Assembly: GCF_045866565.1 (NCBI RefSeq)
Contig: NZ_BAAFZV010000001.1
Span: 1-64,000 of the forward strand
Direction: 5' to 3'
DNA from: Cognatilysobacter claricitrinus
Lineage (GTDB): Bacteria; Pseudomonadota; Gammaproteobacteria; Xanthomonadales; Xanthomonadaceae
DNA length: 64,000 bases
A program made the position numbers and the translations under genes. The notes beneath the pieces are model-generated. The model saw nothing but the letters and a program-made list of their open reading frames with translations. It did not search any database and was not told the DNA's origin. This document shows, piece by piece, positions 7,284-15,742 of the stretch; positions within the stretch are counted from its first letter, which is position 1; every line of letters starts with the position of its first letter.

Positions 7284-9521
7284 ATGCCGTTTACTTCCCA
7301 CCCTGCGAACGACTCCCACGACGTGTCGTCGCCGCTCATGTCGGACACGTTGCCCGACGCGAACGCATGGGGCGAGGAATTCGACGACCTCGTCGCGCTC
7401 GCCGCGCGCGTCGCCGACGCGCCATTCGCGTGGGTCGCACTGTCGGACGGCGCATCGCGCACGCGCGTGATCGCGCGCTTCGGCCTCGATGCGAGCCTCG
7501 ACACCGCGCTGCTCACGCTCTGCGCACCGGTGAATTCGGAAGTACCGCGCCTCACCGTACCGGACGCCGCGGACGACGCGTGCTTCGTGTCGGAGCCGCT
7601 GGTTGCCGGCTATCCGGGCATCCGCTTCATCCACGCGCAGGCGTTGCTCGGAGAGAACGGCCGCTACATCGGCACGCTCGCCGTGGCCGACCGCGTCGCG
7701 CGCCACGCCGCCGGTCGCGACACCGTGCAGGCGCTCACGCGCGTTGCGGCGCTTGGCGAACGCCTGATCGAACGCCAGCGCCTACAGCGTCGCAACCGCA
7801 TCGCCACGCAGATCATGCAGGCGGGCTTCAGCGCGATGATCGTCACCGACGAACACGGCCAGGTGACGCTCGCCAATCGCGCGGCCGAATTGCTGTTCGG
7901 CATCCGCGGCCGTCGCATGCGCGGCATGCCGGTGGAGCTGCTTTTCCCGTCGCAGCTGCAGACCGACGCGCTTGCCGCCAGCACGTGGCTGCACGCGGAA
8001 GACACCGACGCGATGCTCGGCCGCGCGCCGCAGCATCGCCTGCACGCATTCGGCCCGAATGGTGACGTGCGCTCGCTCGAAGCGACACGGTGCACGTGGC
8101 AGCTCGGCCAGGGCCACGGCAAGGCCATCATCCTGCGCGACATCACCGACGACCTCGCGCAGCAGGCCACGCTGCGCCAGCTCGCGCTGTACGACGCATT
8201 GACCGGCCTGCCCAACCGCACCGCGCTGGTCGAGGCACTGACCGCGCAACTGGAAGCCACCGACACGCCGGTCGCGCTCGCGCTGCTCGGCCTCGACAAC
8301 TTCAAGACGATCAACGATACGCTCGGCCACGCCGCCGGCGACATGGTGCTGCAGAGCACCGCGGCGCGGTTGCGCATGGCGCTGCCGACGAACGCGCAGG
8401 TCGGCCGCTTCGGCGGCGACGAATTCGGCGTGCTGTTCACCGGCGTCGAAACCGTGGACCTGCCCGTGCACCTCGAGCGCATGCTGGTCGCCGTCAACGA
8501 GCCGATGGACGTCAGCGGTACGCCGATGCACCTGGAAGCGAGCGTCGGCTTGGGCGTTCGCGAAGACCTGCAGAACGACGACGACAGCCTGCCGAGCGCA
8601 AGCGAACTCATCGCGCGCGCCGACCTCGCGCTGTACAAGGCGAAGGCGCGCGGAGGCCGCCAGTGGTGCCGCTACGACCTCGGCATGCGCCGCGAAGTCA
8701 TCGACCGCCGCATGCTCGAAGTCGAACTGCGTCGCGCGTTCGCGCGTGGCGAGTTCGAGCTGCACTACCAGCCGCAGATCGACCTCACCAACGGCCTCAC
8801 CTTCGGTGCCGAGGCGCTGCTGCGCTGGCGCCATCCGGAACGTGGCCTGCTCTCGCCTGCCGCGTTCCTCGACGTGCTGGCCGGCAGCGCGATGGCCAAC
8901 GACGTCGGCCGCTGGATCATCCGCCAGGCCTGCCGCGACGCCGCGTCGTGGCCGGAGGTCGGTGGTCGCCGCATCGCGATCAGCATCAACCTGTTCCCCG
9001 GCCAGGTGCACGAGACCGACCTGCGTTTCGACGTCGACGAGGCGCTGCGCGAAAGCGGCCTGCCCGCCGAACAGCTCGAGCTCGAGATCACCGAAACCAT
9101 CGCGCTCAAGCCGGACGACAGCGCCTCGCGCGCGCTCGCCGCGCTGCGCGACCGCGGCGTCAAGCTGTCGTTCGACGACTTCGGTACCGGCTTCGCGTCG
9201 CTGTCGATGCTGCAGCGATTCCCGATCGACCGCGTCAAGATCGATCGCTCGTTCGTACGCGACATGCTCGACAACCGCGGTGACGCGGCGATCGTTCGAT
9301 CCATCGTGCTGATCTCGCGCAACATGGAACTGCACGTCACCGCCGAAGGCGTCGAGAACCACGCGCAGGCCGAACTTCTTCGCGGCATCGGCTGCAACGC
9401 CGCGCAGGGCTTCCTGTATTCGCCGGCGCTCGCGCCGCGGGCGTTCGAGAACTGGCTGGCCGCGCAGACCTCCGACCCGAAGCGCGCGCCTTGGCTGGCG
9501 ACGGAGCAGCACGATGGCTGA
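7284..9521 (+). CDS. GAF-PAS-GGDEF-EAL cyclic-di-GMP signalling protein
   Basis: A 745-residue cytosolic protein with an N-terminal GAF-like domain (about 25-165), a PAS domain (about 170-290), a GGDEF domain with intact GGDEF at 377-381 (RFGGDEFGVLF), and an EAL domain with EAL at 510-512 and DDFGTG and AEGVE motifs intact. Both diguanylate cyclase and phosphodiesterase activity are therefore possible. The RxxD inhibitory site expected just before GGDEF is absent (PTNA). AGGA precedes the ATG at 7284. The gene overlaps cheR by 8 bases and is probably co-transcribed with cheR-cheD-cheB from a sigma-28 promoter, so it is likely to modulate motility. Which activity dominates cannot be read from sequence. 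Confidence 0.93.
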   Translation: MPFTSHPANDSHDVSSPLMSDTLPDANAWGEEFDDLVALAARVADAPFAWVALSDGASRTRVIARFGLDASLDTALLTLCAPVNSEVPRLTVPDAADDACFVSEPLVAGYPGIRFIHAQALLGENGRYIGTLAVADRVARHAAGRDTVQALTRVAALGERLIERQRLQRRNRIATQIMQAGFSAMIVTDEHGQVTLANRAAELLFGIRGRRMRGMPVELLFPSQLQTDALAASTWLHAEDTDAMLGRAPQHRLHAFGPNGDVRSLEATRCTWQLGQGHGKAIILRDITDDLAQQATLRQLALYDALTGLPNRTALVEALTAQLEATDTPVALALLGLDNFKTINDTLGHAAGDMVLQSTAARLRMALPTNAQVGRFGGDEFGVLFTGVETVDLPVHLERMLVAVNEPMDVSGTPMHLEASVGLGVREDLQNDDDSLPSASELIARADLALYKAKARGGRQWCRYDLGMRREVIDRRMLEVELRRAFARGEFELHYQPQIDLTNGLTFGAEALLRWRHPERGLLSPAAFLDVLAGSAMANDVGRWIIRQACRDAASWPEVGGRRIAISINLFPGQVHETDLRFDVDEALRESGLPAEQLELEITETIALKPDDSASRALAALRDRGVKLSFDDFGTGFASLSMLQRFPIDRVKIDRSFVRDMLDNRGDAAIVRSIVLISRNMELHVTAEGVENHAQAELLRGIGCNAAQGFLYSPALAPRAFENWLAAQTSDPKRAPWLATEQHDG

Positions 9522-10398
9522 TGCATCGGCGCGTCGACGCAGCGACGAGCTGCCGGTCGGCGCCAGTCTGGAGCGGGTGTTCGCGTTCGAGGATCGCGAC
9601 TTCAACCGCATCTGCAAGATGATCCACCAGCGCGCCGGCATCGCGCTCGGCCCGCACAAGCGCGACATGGTCTACAGCCGCCTGGTGCGCCGCCTGCGCA
9701 GCCATGGCATGAGCCGCTTCGGTGACTACCTCGACATGCTCGAGTTCCGCGGCGACGCGGACGAGTGGCAGGCGTTCGTCAACTGCCTGACCACCAACCT
9801 TACCTCGTTCTTCCGCGAGGCCTATCACTTCGACGCGCTGATCCTGCAGCTGCGCGAGGCGCATGCGCGCGGGCGCCGCGACGAACCGCTGCGGATCTGG
9901 TGCGCCGCGGCGTCGACCGGTGAGGAGCCGTGGTCGCTGGCGATCACCGCCTGCGAAGCGTTCGGCACGATGGCGCCGCCGGTGCGCATCCTCGCCACCG
10001 ACATCGACACGCAGGTGCTGGAAACCGCCGAGCGCGGCGTGTACGCGATCGACCGCATCGCCAACCTTTCGGACGAGCGCAAGCAGGCGTTCTTCCAGCA
10101 GGGCAGCGGCCCGCATGCCGGCCAGTGCCGCGTGAAGCCCGCGTTGCGCGAGCTCGTGCAGTTCCAGCCGCTGAACCTGCTCGACCCCACGTACCGGGTG
10201 GTGCCGGGACTGACCGCGATCTTCTGTCGCAACGTGATGATCTACTTCGACAAGCCCACGCAGTACCAGGTACTGCAACGCATGCGCCCGCTGCTCGGCA
10301 GCGAAGGCCGCTTGTACGCCGGGCACTCGGAGAGTTTCAACCACGCGGCCGACCTGTTCACCGGCTGCGGCCGCACGATCTACATGCCGCGTCGCTGA
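9514..10398 (+). CDS. cheR: Chemotaxis protein methyltransferase CheR
   Basis: This 294-residue S-adenosylmethionine-dependent enzyme methylates glutamates on MCPs for adaptation. The N-terminal helical CheR domain (about 25-95) is followed by the catalytic domain with the SAM-binding motif IWCAAASTGEEPWSLA, the LATDID acidic loop and FCRNVMIYF. There is no TPR or other extension. It overlaps the preceding GGDEF-EAL gene by 8 bases and lies one base before cheD, consistent with an operon. Its likely tethering partner is the large MCP, which ends in HWQEF. Confidence 0.95.
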   Translation: MADASARRRSDELPVGASLERVFAFEDRDFNRICKMIHQRAGIALGPHKRDMVYSRLVRRLRSHGMSRFGDYLDMLEFRGDADEWQAFVNCLTTNLTSFFREAYHFDALILQLREAHARGRRDEPLRIWCAAASTGEEPWSLAITACEAFGTMAPPVRILATDIDTQVLETAERGVYAIDRIANLSDERKQAFFQQGSGPHAGQCRVKPALRELVQFQPLNLLDPTYRVVPGLTAIFCRNVMIYFDKPTQYQVLQRMRPLLGSEGRLYAGHSESFNHAADLFTGCGRTIYMPRR

Positions 10399-10399
10399 C

Positions 10400-11011
10400 A
10401 TGGCCGCCGCACTCGCCCTCGCCGATCCCGGCACCTACTACGACGAAGCGCTGCAGACGCACGCGTTCCGCCTGTTGCCGGCCGAATACCGCGTAACCGA
10501 CCAGCCGATGGCGCTGGTGACGTTGCTCGGCTCCTGCGTGGCGGCGTGTCTCTACGACCCCACCATCGGCGTCGGCGGCATGAACCACTTCATGTTGCCG
10601 GATGCGGAACCCGCCTCGATGGCGGCCAAGTCCGACGGCAGTGCGCGTTACGGCGCACACGCGATGGAACTGCTGATCAACGACCTGCTCAAGCGCGGCG
10701 CGCGTCGTTCGCGCCTGCAGGCGAAGGTATTCGGCGGCGGCAACGTGCTGCGCGGCTTCACCAGCGACCCTATCGGCACGCGCAATGCGCGCTTCGTCGT
10801 CGACTATCTCGGCGCCGAGAACATTCCGATCATCGCCCGCGACCTCGGCGACATCCATCCGCGCAAGGTCTGCTTCTTCGTGCAGACCGGCCGGGCGCTC
10901 GTGCGCCATCTGCCGGTCACGCGCGACGAGGAGATCGTCAAGGCCGAGCGCGCCCTTTTTGGCCGGCTTTCGCATACGCCCGTTGCCGGCAGTGTGGAAC
11001 TGTTTTCATGA
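10400..11011 (+). CDS. cheD: Chemoreceptor glutamine deamidase CheD
   Basis: This 203-residue protein deamidates glutamines on MCPs and thereby creates methylation sites. The catalytic cysteine (GSCVAACLYD) and histidine (GGMNHFMLP) are present, as is the conserved FGGGNVLRG block. It is slightly longer than many CheD proteins because of its ends. The C-terminus reads VELFS, similar to the IELF end of the short MCP encoded 1.2 kb downstream. It overlaps cheB by 4 bases (ATGA at 11008-11011). Confidence 0.95.
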   Translation: MAAALALADPGTYYDEALQTHAFRLLPAEYRVTDQPMALVTLLGSCVAACLYDPTIGVGGMNHFMLPDAEPASMAAKSDGSARYGAHAMELLINDLLKRGARRSRLQAKVFGGGNVLRGFTSDPIGTRNARFVVDYLGAENIPIIARDLGDIHPRKVCFFVQTGRALVRHLPVTRDEEIVKAERALFGRLSHTPVAGSVELFS

Positions 11012-12066
11012 GCGCAGTGAAGGCCGCGGCGGCCGCTGGCCGACCGGTCCGTGTGTTGATCGTCGACGACTCGGCGCTGATCCGCCAGCTCATGAGCGAG
11101 CTGTTGTCGGCCGATCCCGGCATCGAGGTCGTCGGCGTCGCGGCCGATCCCTTCATCGCGCGCGACAAGATCAAGCAGCTCAATCCCGACGTGCTGACGC
11201 TCGACGTCGAGATGCCGCGCATGGACGGGCTGACGTTCCTGCAGAACCTCATGCGCCTGCGTCCGATGCCGGTGGTGATGGTCTCGTCGCTGACGCAGGC
11301 CGGTGCGACCGTGACGCTCGATGCACTCGCGCTCGGCGCCGTGGATTTCGTCGCCAAGCCGAGCATCGACGTCGCGCGCGGCATCGCCGAATACGCCGAC
11401 GTGCTGCGCGAAAAGGTGCGCACCGCCGCGAAGGCGCGCGTCGCACGCATCGAACCGCGCGCGGCCACCACCGCGATCGGCACGTATCGCACGACCGACC
11501 GCCTGCTCGCGATCGGTGCGTCCACCGGCGGCACCGAAGCGATCCGCGAAGTGCTCTCGGGCATGCCGGCGGATGCGCCGGCGGTGGTGATCGCGCAGCA
11601 CATCCCCGCGCAGTTCAGCGGATCGTTCGCCGAACGCCTGGATCGCCACAGCAAGATGACCGTGATGCAGGCCGAGGACGGCCAGCAGATCATGCCGGGC
11701 CACGCCTACCTCGCACCGGGCGGCCTGCACCTTCGCGTGCAGCGCAGCGGCGCACGCTGGCTGTGCCGCGTCACGGACGATGCCCCGGTGAACAACCATC
11801 GCCCGAGCGTGGACGTGCTGTTCGATTCCGTTGCGGCGCACGCCGGTCGCAACGCCGCCGCCGCGCTGCTCACCGGCATGGGTGAGGACGGCGCGCGTGG
11901 CCTGCTCAAGCTGCGCGAGTCGGGCGCAACGACCATCGCGCAGGACCAGGCGACCAGCGTGGTGTGGGGCATGCCGGGCGCGGCGGTCGCACGCGGCGCT
12001 GCGGACGAGGTCGTGCCGCTGGGCGACGTCGCGCAGCGGCTGCTTGCGGCGACGAACCGCGACTGA
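11008..12066 (+). CDS. cheB: Chemotaxis methylesterase/response regulator CheB
   Basis: This 352-residue two-domain adaptation enzyme has an N-terminal receiver (IVDDSALIRQLMSELL; phospho-acceptor in LDVEMPRMDG; PLL-type switch and AKPS lysine) and a C-terminal methylesterase. The catalytic triad is visible as GASTGG (Ser), QHIPAQF (His) and GMGEDGA (Asp). It removes methyl groups added by CheR and can deamidate receptors. The ATG at 11008 overlaps the cheD stop. It is the last gene of the GGDEF-EAL/cheR/cheD/cheB unit; I see no good terminator behind it. Confidence 0.95.
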   Translation: MSAVKAAAAAGRPVRVLIVDDSALIRQLMSELLSADPGIEVVGVAADPFIARDKIKQLNPDVLTLDVEMPRMDGLTFLQNLMRLRPMPVVMVSSLTQAGATVTLDALALGAVDFVAKPSIDVARGIAEYADVLREKVRTAAKARVARIEPRAATTAIGTYRTTDRLLAIGASTGGTEAIREVLSGMPADAPAVVIAQHIPAQFSGSFAERLDRHSKMTVMQAEDGQQIMPGHAYLAPGGLHLRVQRSGARWLCRVTDDAPVNNHRPSVDVLFDSVAAHAGRNAAAALLTGMGEDGARGLLKLRESGATTIAQDQATSVVWGMPGAAVARGAADEVVPLGDVAQRLLAATNRD

Positions 12067-12167
12067 GCGCACATCGCATCACGCAGAGCCCCGCCGTCGG
12101 GCCACGTATGGCGGCGAAACACGCATCGCCAACCGCGGCCCACGTCCAAATTAGCGACGCGCACCAC

Positions 12168-12194
12168 TAAAGCCCCTTCCCGCAGTGCCGTTAT
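12168..12194 (+). promoter_or_regulatory. Sigma-28 (FliA) promoter of the short MCP gene
   Basis: TAAAGCCC at 12168-12175, an 11-base spacer and GCCGTTAT at 12187-12194 fit the FliA pattern (the core TAAAG and GCCG are both exact). It also decides the start of the next gene: the GTG at 12185 lies inside this promoter, so translation must begin at the ATG at 12224. Confidence 0.82.
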
Positions 12195-12223
12195 CACCTT
12201 TGACCCTCTTCCAGAGAGCCGCG

Positions 12224-13393
12224 ATGGACTCCCGCGTACTAATCCGAATCGCAGCGCCAGTAGCGCTCACTTTCCTCGTCATGCTCGCTGTCGGGCTTGG
12301 TTGGCCGACCGCCGTGAAATGGGGCGCACTCGTCTCGATGTTCGGCGCCTGGCTGGCGTTCGCCTGGTCGGTGAGCCACAGCGGCGGCAAGCAGGTCTCG
12401 ATGGTGCGCGAGCAAACCCGCGTACTCGACGAACTGCGTACGTTCGTCTCGGCCGAGATCAACGGCAGCAAGCACGAACTCGATCGCACCCGCGACCTCA
12501 TCCGCGAATCCGTCGCCAAGCTGGGCACGAGCTTCGAGGCGGTGAACCGCAAGTCGCGCGAGCAGAGCCAGATCGTGGCGCGCATCGTCGACCGCACCGG
12601 CGACAACGGCGGTGGCGTCGACGTGCAGCGCTTCGCGGTGCAGGCGAGCCACCAGATGGAACAGCTCGTGGAAGCGCTCGAGGCCGTGTCCGGCCAGAGC
12701 AACCACACGGTGACGCACATCGACGCCATGGCCGAACATCTGGACGGCATCTTCGCGCTGCTCGAGGACGTCAAGTCGATCGCCGACCAGACCAACCTGC
12801 TCGCGCTCAACGCGGCCATCGAAGCGGCACGCGCCGGTGAAGCGGGCCGTGGCTTCGCGGTCGTGGCCGACGAGGTGCGCAACCTGTCCGAGCGCAGCAC
12901 CGCGTTCAACGAACAGATCCGCAAGCTCGCCTATTCGTCGAAGGACGCGATCGCCAAGGTGCGCGACACCGTTACGACGATGGCATCGCGCGACATGGAC
13001 CGTGCACGCAGCGCCCGCGGCGAAGCGGCGTCGATGCTGGAGCGTGTCGAAGGCATCAACCGCTCGCTCAGCAACGGCATGCGCGATATCTCGGAGTGCG
13101 GCCGTTCCATCGACGGCTCGGTCGGCGAAGCGGTCCGCTCGCTACAGTTCGAGGACATCGCGACGCAGGCCCTCGGGGCGGCGAACGTGCACCTCGAGCG
13201 CCTGGCCTCGATCAACCGCGAGGCGGTCGCGTTGCAGGAACTCCTGCACCGTCCGCACCACGACGTCGAAGTGCAGCGCGCGCTCGGCCAGATCGCCCAG
13301 CGCATCACCTCGATGCGTGGCGAGTGGGAACGCCCGCCGCACAAGCCGGTGATGCAGCAGTCGATGGATGCAGGCGGGATCGAGCTGTTCTGA
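12224..13393 (+). CDS. Short membrane methyl-accepting chemotaxis-like protein
   Basis: A 389-residue receptor-like protein with two close N-terminal membrane helices (about 6-23 and 27-45) and essentially no periplasmic domain, so it probably senses a membrane or internal cue. The rest is coiled coil with a receptor tip (QTNLLALNAAIEAARAGEAG, about 190-210, then GRGFAVVADEVRNLS). There is no HAMP domain and no WxxF pentapeptide; the C-terminus is GGIELF. It is transcribed from its own sigma-28 promoter, which overlaps an upstream in-frame GTG and fixes the ATG at 12224. It could act on the main CheA array or carry a more specialised CheZ-like or scaffold role. The receptor call is firm and the input is unknown. 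Confidence 0.9.
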   Translation: MDSRVLIRIAAPVALTFLVMLAVGLGWPTAVKWGALVSMFGAWLAFAWSVSHSGGKQVSMVREQTRVLDELRTFVSAEINGSKHELDRTRDLIRESVAKLGTSFEAVNRKSREQSQIVARIVDRTGDNGGGVDVQRFAVQASHQMEQLVEALEAVSGQSNHTVTHIDAMAEHLDGIFALLEDVKSIADQTNLLALNAAIEAARAGEAGRGFAVVADEVRNLSERSTAFNEQIRKLAYSSKDAIAKVRDTVTTMASRDMDRARSARGEAASMLERVEGINRSLSNGMRDISECGRSIDGSVGEAVRSLQFEDIATQALGAANVHLERLASINREAVALQELLHRPHHDVEVQRALGQIAQRITSMRGEWERPPHKPVMQQSMDAGGIELF

Positions 13394-13413
13394 TCCACCC
13401 TGTCATCGCGACT

Positions 13414-13455
13414 TCGAGGCCGCCACCGGACACCGGTGCGCGGCCTCGATCGTTT
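13414..13455 (+). terminator. Possible terminator after the short MCP gene
   Basis: A perfect 10-bp outer stem (13414-13423 with 13440-13449) encloses a second small hairpin (CACCG/CGGTG), and a short T-rich stretch follows. The T tract is weak (TCGTTT), so termination may be partial. Confidence 0.5.
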
Positions 13456-13528
13456 CCGGGATTCGATCCACCAACCAATAGACATCGGGCACGCGCGACG
13501 CAGCGCCGTCGCATGGCACACTCCGGCC

Positions 13529-14773
13529 ATGCCCGTGGACGCGCCCGTGCCCCCGCACCGCTCTCCTGTGCAGGCCGCGCTCCTCCTGGTGCCGGTGCTG
13601 CTCATCGCCTTCGGCGTTCCCTTCGCACTCCATCTGGACGCCCGTGCCGCCGCCGCGGTGACGCTGGCCGTGCTCGCCGGGTCCGCGTTCGCCGCTTCGG
13701 CCATCCGTCGCGCGCTGGACAACGCGGCCGATCCCGCCGCCGATTGCGAGCGCTCCCTGCTCGACCTGACCTCGACGTTGCCGCAAGGCGTGCTGCTCAT
13801 CGTCGACGGCAGGCTCGACGCCGCGAATCCTGCGGCACGCCATATGCTGGGACTGGGTGACGTCGACGTCTCGGCCGTCGATCCGCGCACGCTGTTCGTC
13901 GATGCCGGCGTCGCCCTGGAGGCGATCGGCGATGCACAGATGGACAGCGACGTGCTGCTGCGCCGACGCGGCGCCGGGCCGTTCGAGGCCCACGTTTCGG
14001 CGCGCAACGCCCGCATGGCCGGCGTGTCGATGCGATTGGTGCAGCTCACCGATCGCGGCGCCGATCGCGCACTCGCCGCGCGGCTCGACGCGCAGCGCGC
14101 CGAACTCGAAACACTCACGCGTCGACTGATGAGCGTGCAGGAGGATGAGCGCGCCTCGCTGTCGCGCGAGCTGCACGACGACATCGGCCAGGCGATCACC
14201 GCGATCAAGTTGTGCGCGAGCTCGCTGGCGCACGAGCCGGATCCGCCGCGCACCGCAGTCGTCGCCGAAACTGCACACGAGATCGGCCAGATCGCCGATC
14301 AGACCGTCGCCAAGCTCCGCGATCTCTCCCTGCTGCTGCGGCCGCCGCAGCTGGATGCGCTCGGCCTGGAAGCCGCACTGCGCTGGCAGGCGGGCGCGCT
14401 GTTCCGTGGCGACCTGCCGCGGCTGGAACTCGACATCCCGCCGCTCGACTGCCGTCCGCCGCGCGAACTCGAGCTGGCGTGCTTCCGCATCGCGCAGGAA
14501 GCGCTCACCAACGTGCTGCGACACGCCAGCGCGGGACGCGTCTTGCTGCAATTGCATTGCGACGACGTTGAATTGCGCTTGCGCGTGGAGGACGACGGCC
14601 GTGGTATTCCGGCCGACCATCACGCCGGTCTGGGCCTGATCACTATGCGCGAGCGAGCAAGGTTAGTCGGCGGTGCGTTGACGCTGGACAGTCGCGCCGG
14701 AAAAACCATCGTCGAAGCGGTGCTGCCGCTGCCAGCGGAGCCCGACCTGCGCGCAGGCGTTCTACAGGGCTGA
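13529..14773 (+). CDS. Orphan NarX/DesK-type sensor histidine kinase
   Basis: A 414-residue kinase with two N-terminal membrane helices (about 14-33 and 38-58), a PAS-like region (about 75-185), a HisKA_3 dimerisation/phospho-acceptor segment (SRELHDDIGQAITAIK, His at about 213) and a HATPase_c domain ending near 400. This kinase type normally pairs with a LuxR/NarL-type response regulator, but none is adjacent. The ATG at 13529 is chosen because the protein then begins just before the first membrane helix. The last 12 bases overlap the convergent methyltransferase gene on the other strand. The signal and partner are unknown. Confidence 0.88.
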   Translation: MPVDAPVPPHRSPVQAALLLVPVLLIAFGVPFALHLDARAAAAVTLAVLAGSAFAASAIRRALDNAADPAADCERSLLDLTSTLPQGVLLIVDGRLDAANPAARHMLGLGDVDVSAVDPRTLFVDAGVALEAIGDAQMDSDVLLRRRGAGPFEAHVSARNARMAGVSMRLVQLTDRGADRALAARLDAQRAELETLTRRLMSVQEDERASLSRELHDDIGQAITAIKLCASSLAHEPDPPRTAVVAETAHEIGQIADQTVAKLRDLSLLLRPPQLDALGLEAALRWQAGALFRGDLPRLELDIPPLDCRPPRELELACFRIAQEALTNVLRHASAGRVLLQLHCDDVELRLRVEDDGRGIPADHHAGLGLITMRERARLVGGALTLDSRAGKTIVEAVLPLPAEPDLRAGVLQG

Positions 14774-15562
14774 GCGGAACCGGCGTCGCCATTCGCCCAG
14801 CAACACGGCGGTGGCGCTTGCCACGTTCAGGCTTTCCACCGCACCGCTGCCGGGAATCGACACGCGAAGGTCGCACGTCGATGCGAACGCGCGATCCATG
14901 CCCTCGCCTTCCGCGCCCATGACGTAGACGAGCCGCTCGGGCAAAGCCGCGTCGAACACGTCGTCGCCGCCGTCGACCAGTGTTGCCGCCAGGCGGAAAC
15001 CCGCGCCGTGCAGTTGCGCGAGCGAGTTGTCGGCGCGGCCGAGGCGCACGAACGGCACCGCTTCCGCGCCGCCTTCCGCCACGCGCGCGGCGGCGCCCGA
15101 CAGTGCGAGCGTCGATTCCTTCGGGATGAGGACAGCGCAAATTCCGAAATGCGCGGCAGACCGCAGGATTGCGCCCAGGTTGTGCGGATTGCCCACGCCG
15201 TCCAGCCATAGCGCGCATTGCGGGCCCGCCGGCAGATCGCGCAGCCATGTCGACAGCGGCATCGGCGCTGCGCGCAGCACATCGGCGACCACGCCTTCGT
15301 GGTGCGAACTCGACGCCAGCTTCTGCAGGTCCACCTCGTCGACCACGCGATAGCCGACACGATTCGCCACGCACCACTTCAACAGCGGCTGCAGCGCCGG
15401 GATGCGCGCTTCGGCCAGGTAAAGCTTGCGGATCGCCTCGGGTCGCCGCGCGAACACGGCGCGCACCGCGTTGAGCCCATACAGACGCAACTCGTCGCGC
15501 GGGCCGCGCTCGGACGCATCCGCCTGCGGCGGACGCCCACGCGGGGGAAAAGGTCGGTTCAT
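14762..15562 (-). CDS. TrmH/SpoU-family RNA methyltransferase (YfiF-like)
   Basis: This 266-residue protein has an N-terminal RNA-binding substrate domain (LYGLNAVRAVFARRPEAI, about 30-47; HHEGVVADV at about 95) and a SPOUT methyltransferase domain. The SPOUT knot motifs NPHNLGAILRSAAHFG, YVMGAEGEGM and SLNVASATAVLL are intact. The family 2'-O-methylates ribose in rRNA or tRNA. The NPHNLGAI wording resembles E. coli YfiF more than RlmB or TrmH, so no gene symbol is given. The ATG at 15562 is chosen over an upstream frame with no conserved residues. Its 3' end overlaps the convergent sensor kinase by 12 bases. Confidence 0.9.
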   Translation of the reverse strand: MNRPFPPRGRPPQADASERGPRDELRLYGLNAVRAVFARRPEAIRKLYLAEARIPALQPLLKWCVANRVGYRVVDEVDLQKLASSSHHEGVVADVLRAAPMPLSTWLRDLPAGPQCALWLDGVGNPHNLGAILRSAAHFGICAVLIPKESTLALSGAAARVAEGGAEAVPFVRLGRADNSLAQLHGAGFRLAATLVDGGDDVFDAALPERLVYVMGAEGEGMDRAFASTCDLRVSIPGSGAVESLNVASATAVLLGEWRRRFRSAL

Positions 15563-15691
15563 GGCAGCGGCTCCGCGATCACGGCGGCCATTGTCGTCGA
15601 TGCCGCGGTAGCTCGCCCACATCGCGCGCGTTGGCGAGCGCTCCGTCGGTCAGCCGAGCGCCTGTTGACGCCAAGCGTCCACGCTAAAACG

Positions 15692-15720
15692 AACGTGCCC
15701 GCCATGAAGGCGGGCACGTT
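15692..15720 (-). terminator. Intrinsic terminator of the M4 metalloprotease gene
   Basis: A perfect 12-bp stem (15692-15703 with 15709-15720) with a 5-base loop lies just past the protease stop on the - strand and is followed by CGTTTTAG. The T tract is short but the stem is very stable. Confidence 0.82.
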
Positions 15721-15742
15721 ACGAGCAGCTTTGAAGCAGCTA

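Noticed and set aside
4367..7555. A 1062-codon open frame antisense to the large MCP
   Set aside because: The frame mirrors the MCP codons and has no recognisable domain. The MCP has a sigma-28 promoter and terminator.
7782..9668. A 628-codon open frame antisense to the GGDEF-EAL gene
   Set aside because: Compositionally a shadow; all GGDEF and EAL motifs are on the other strand.
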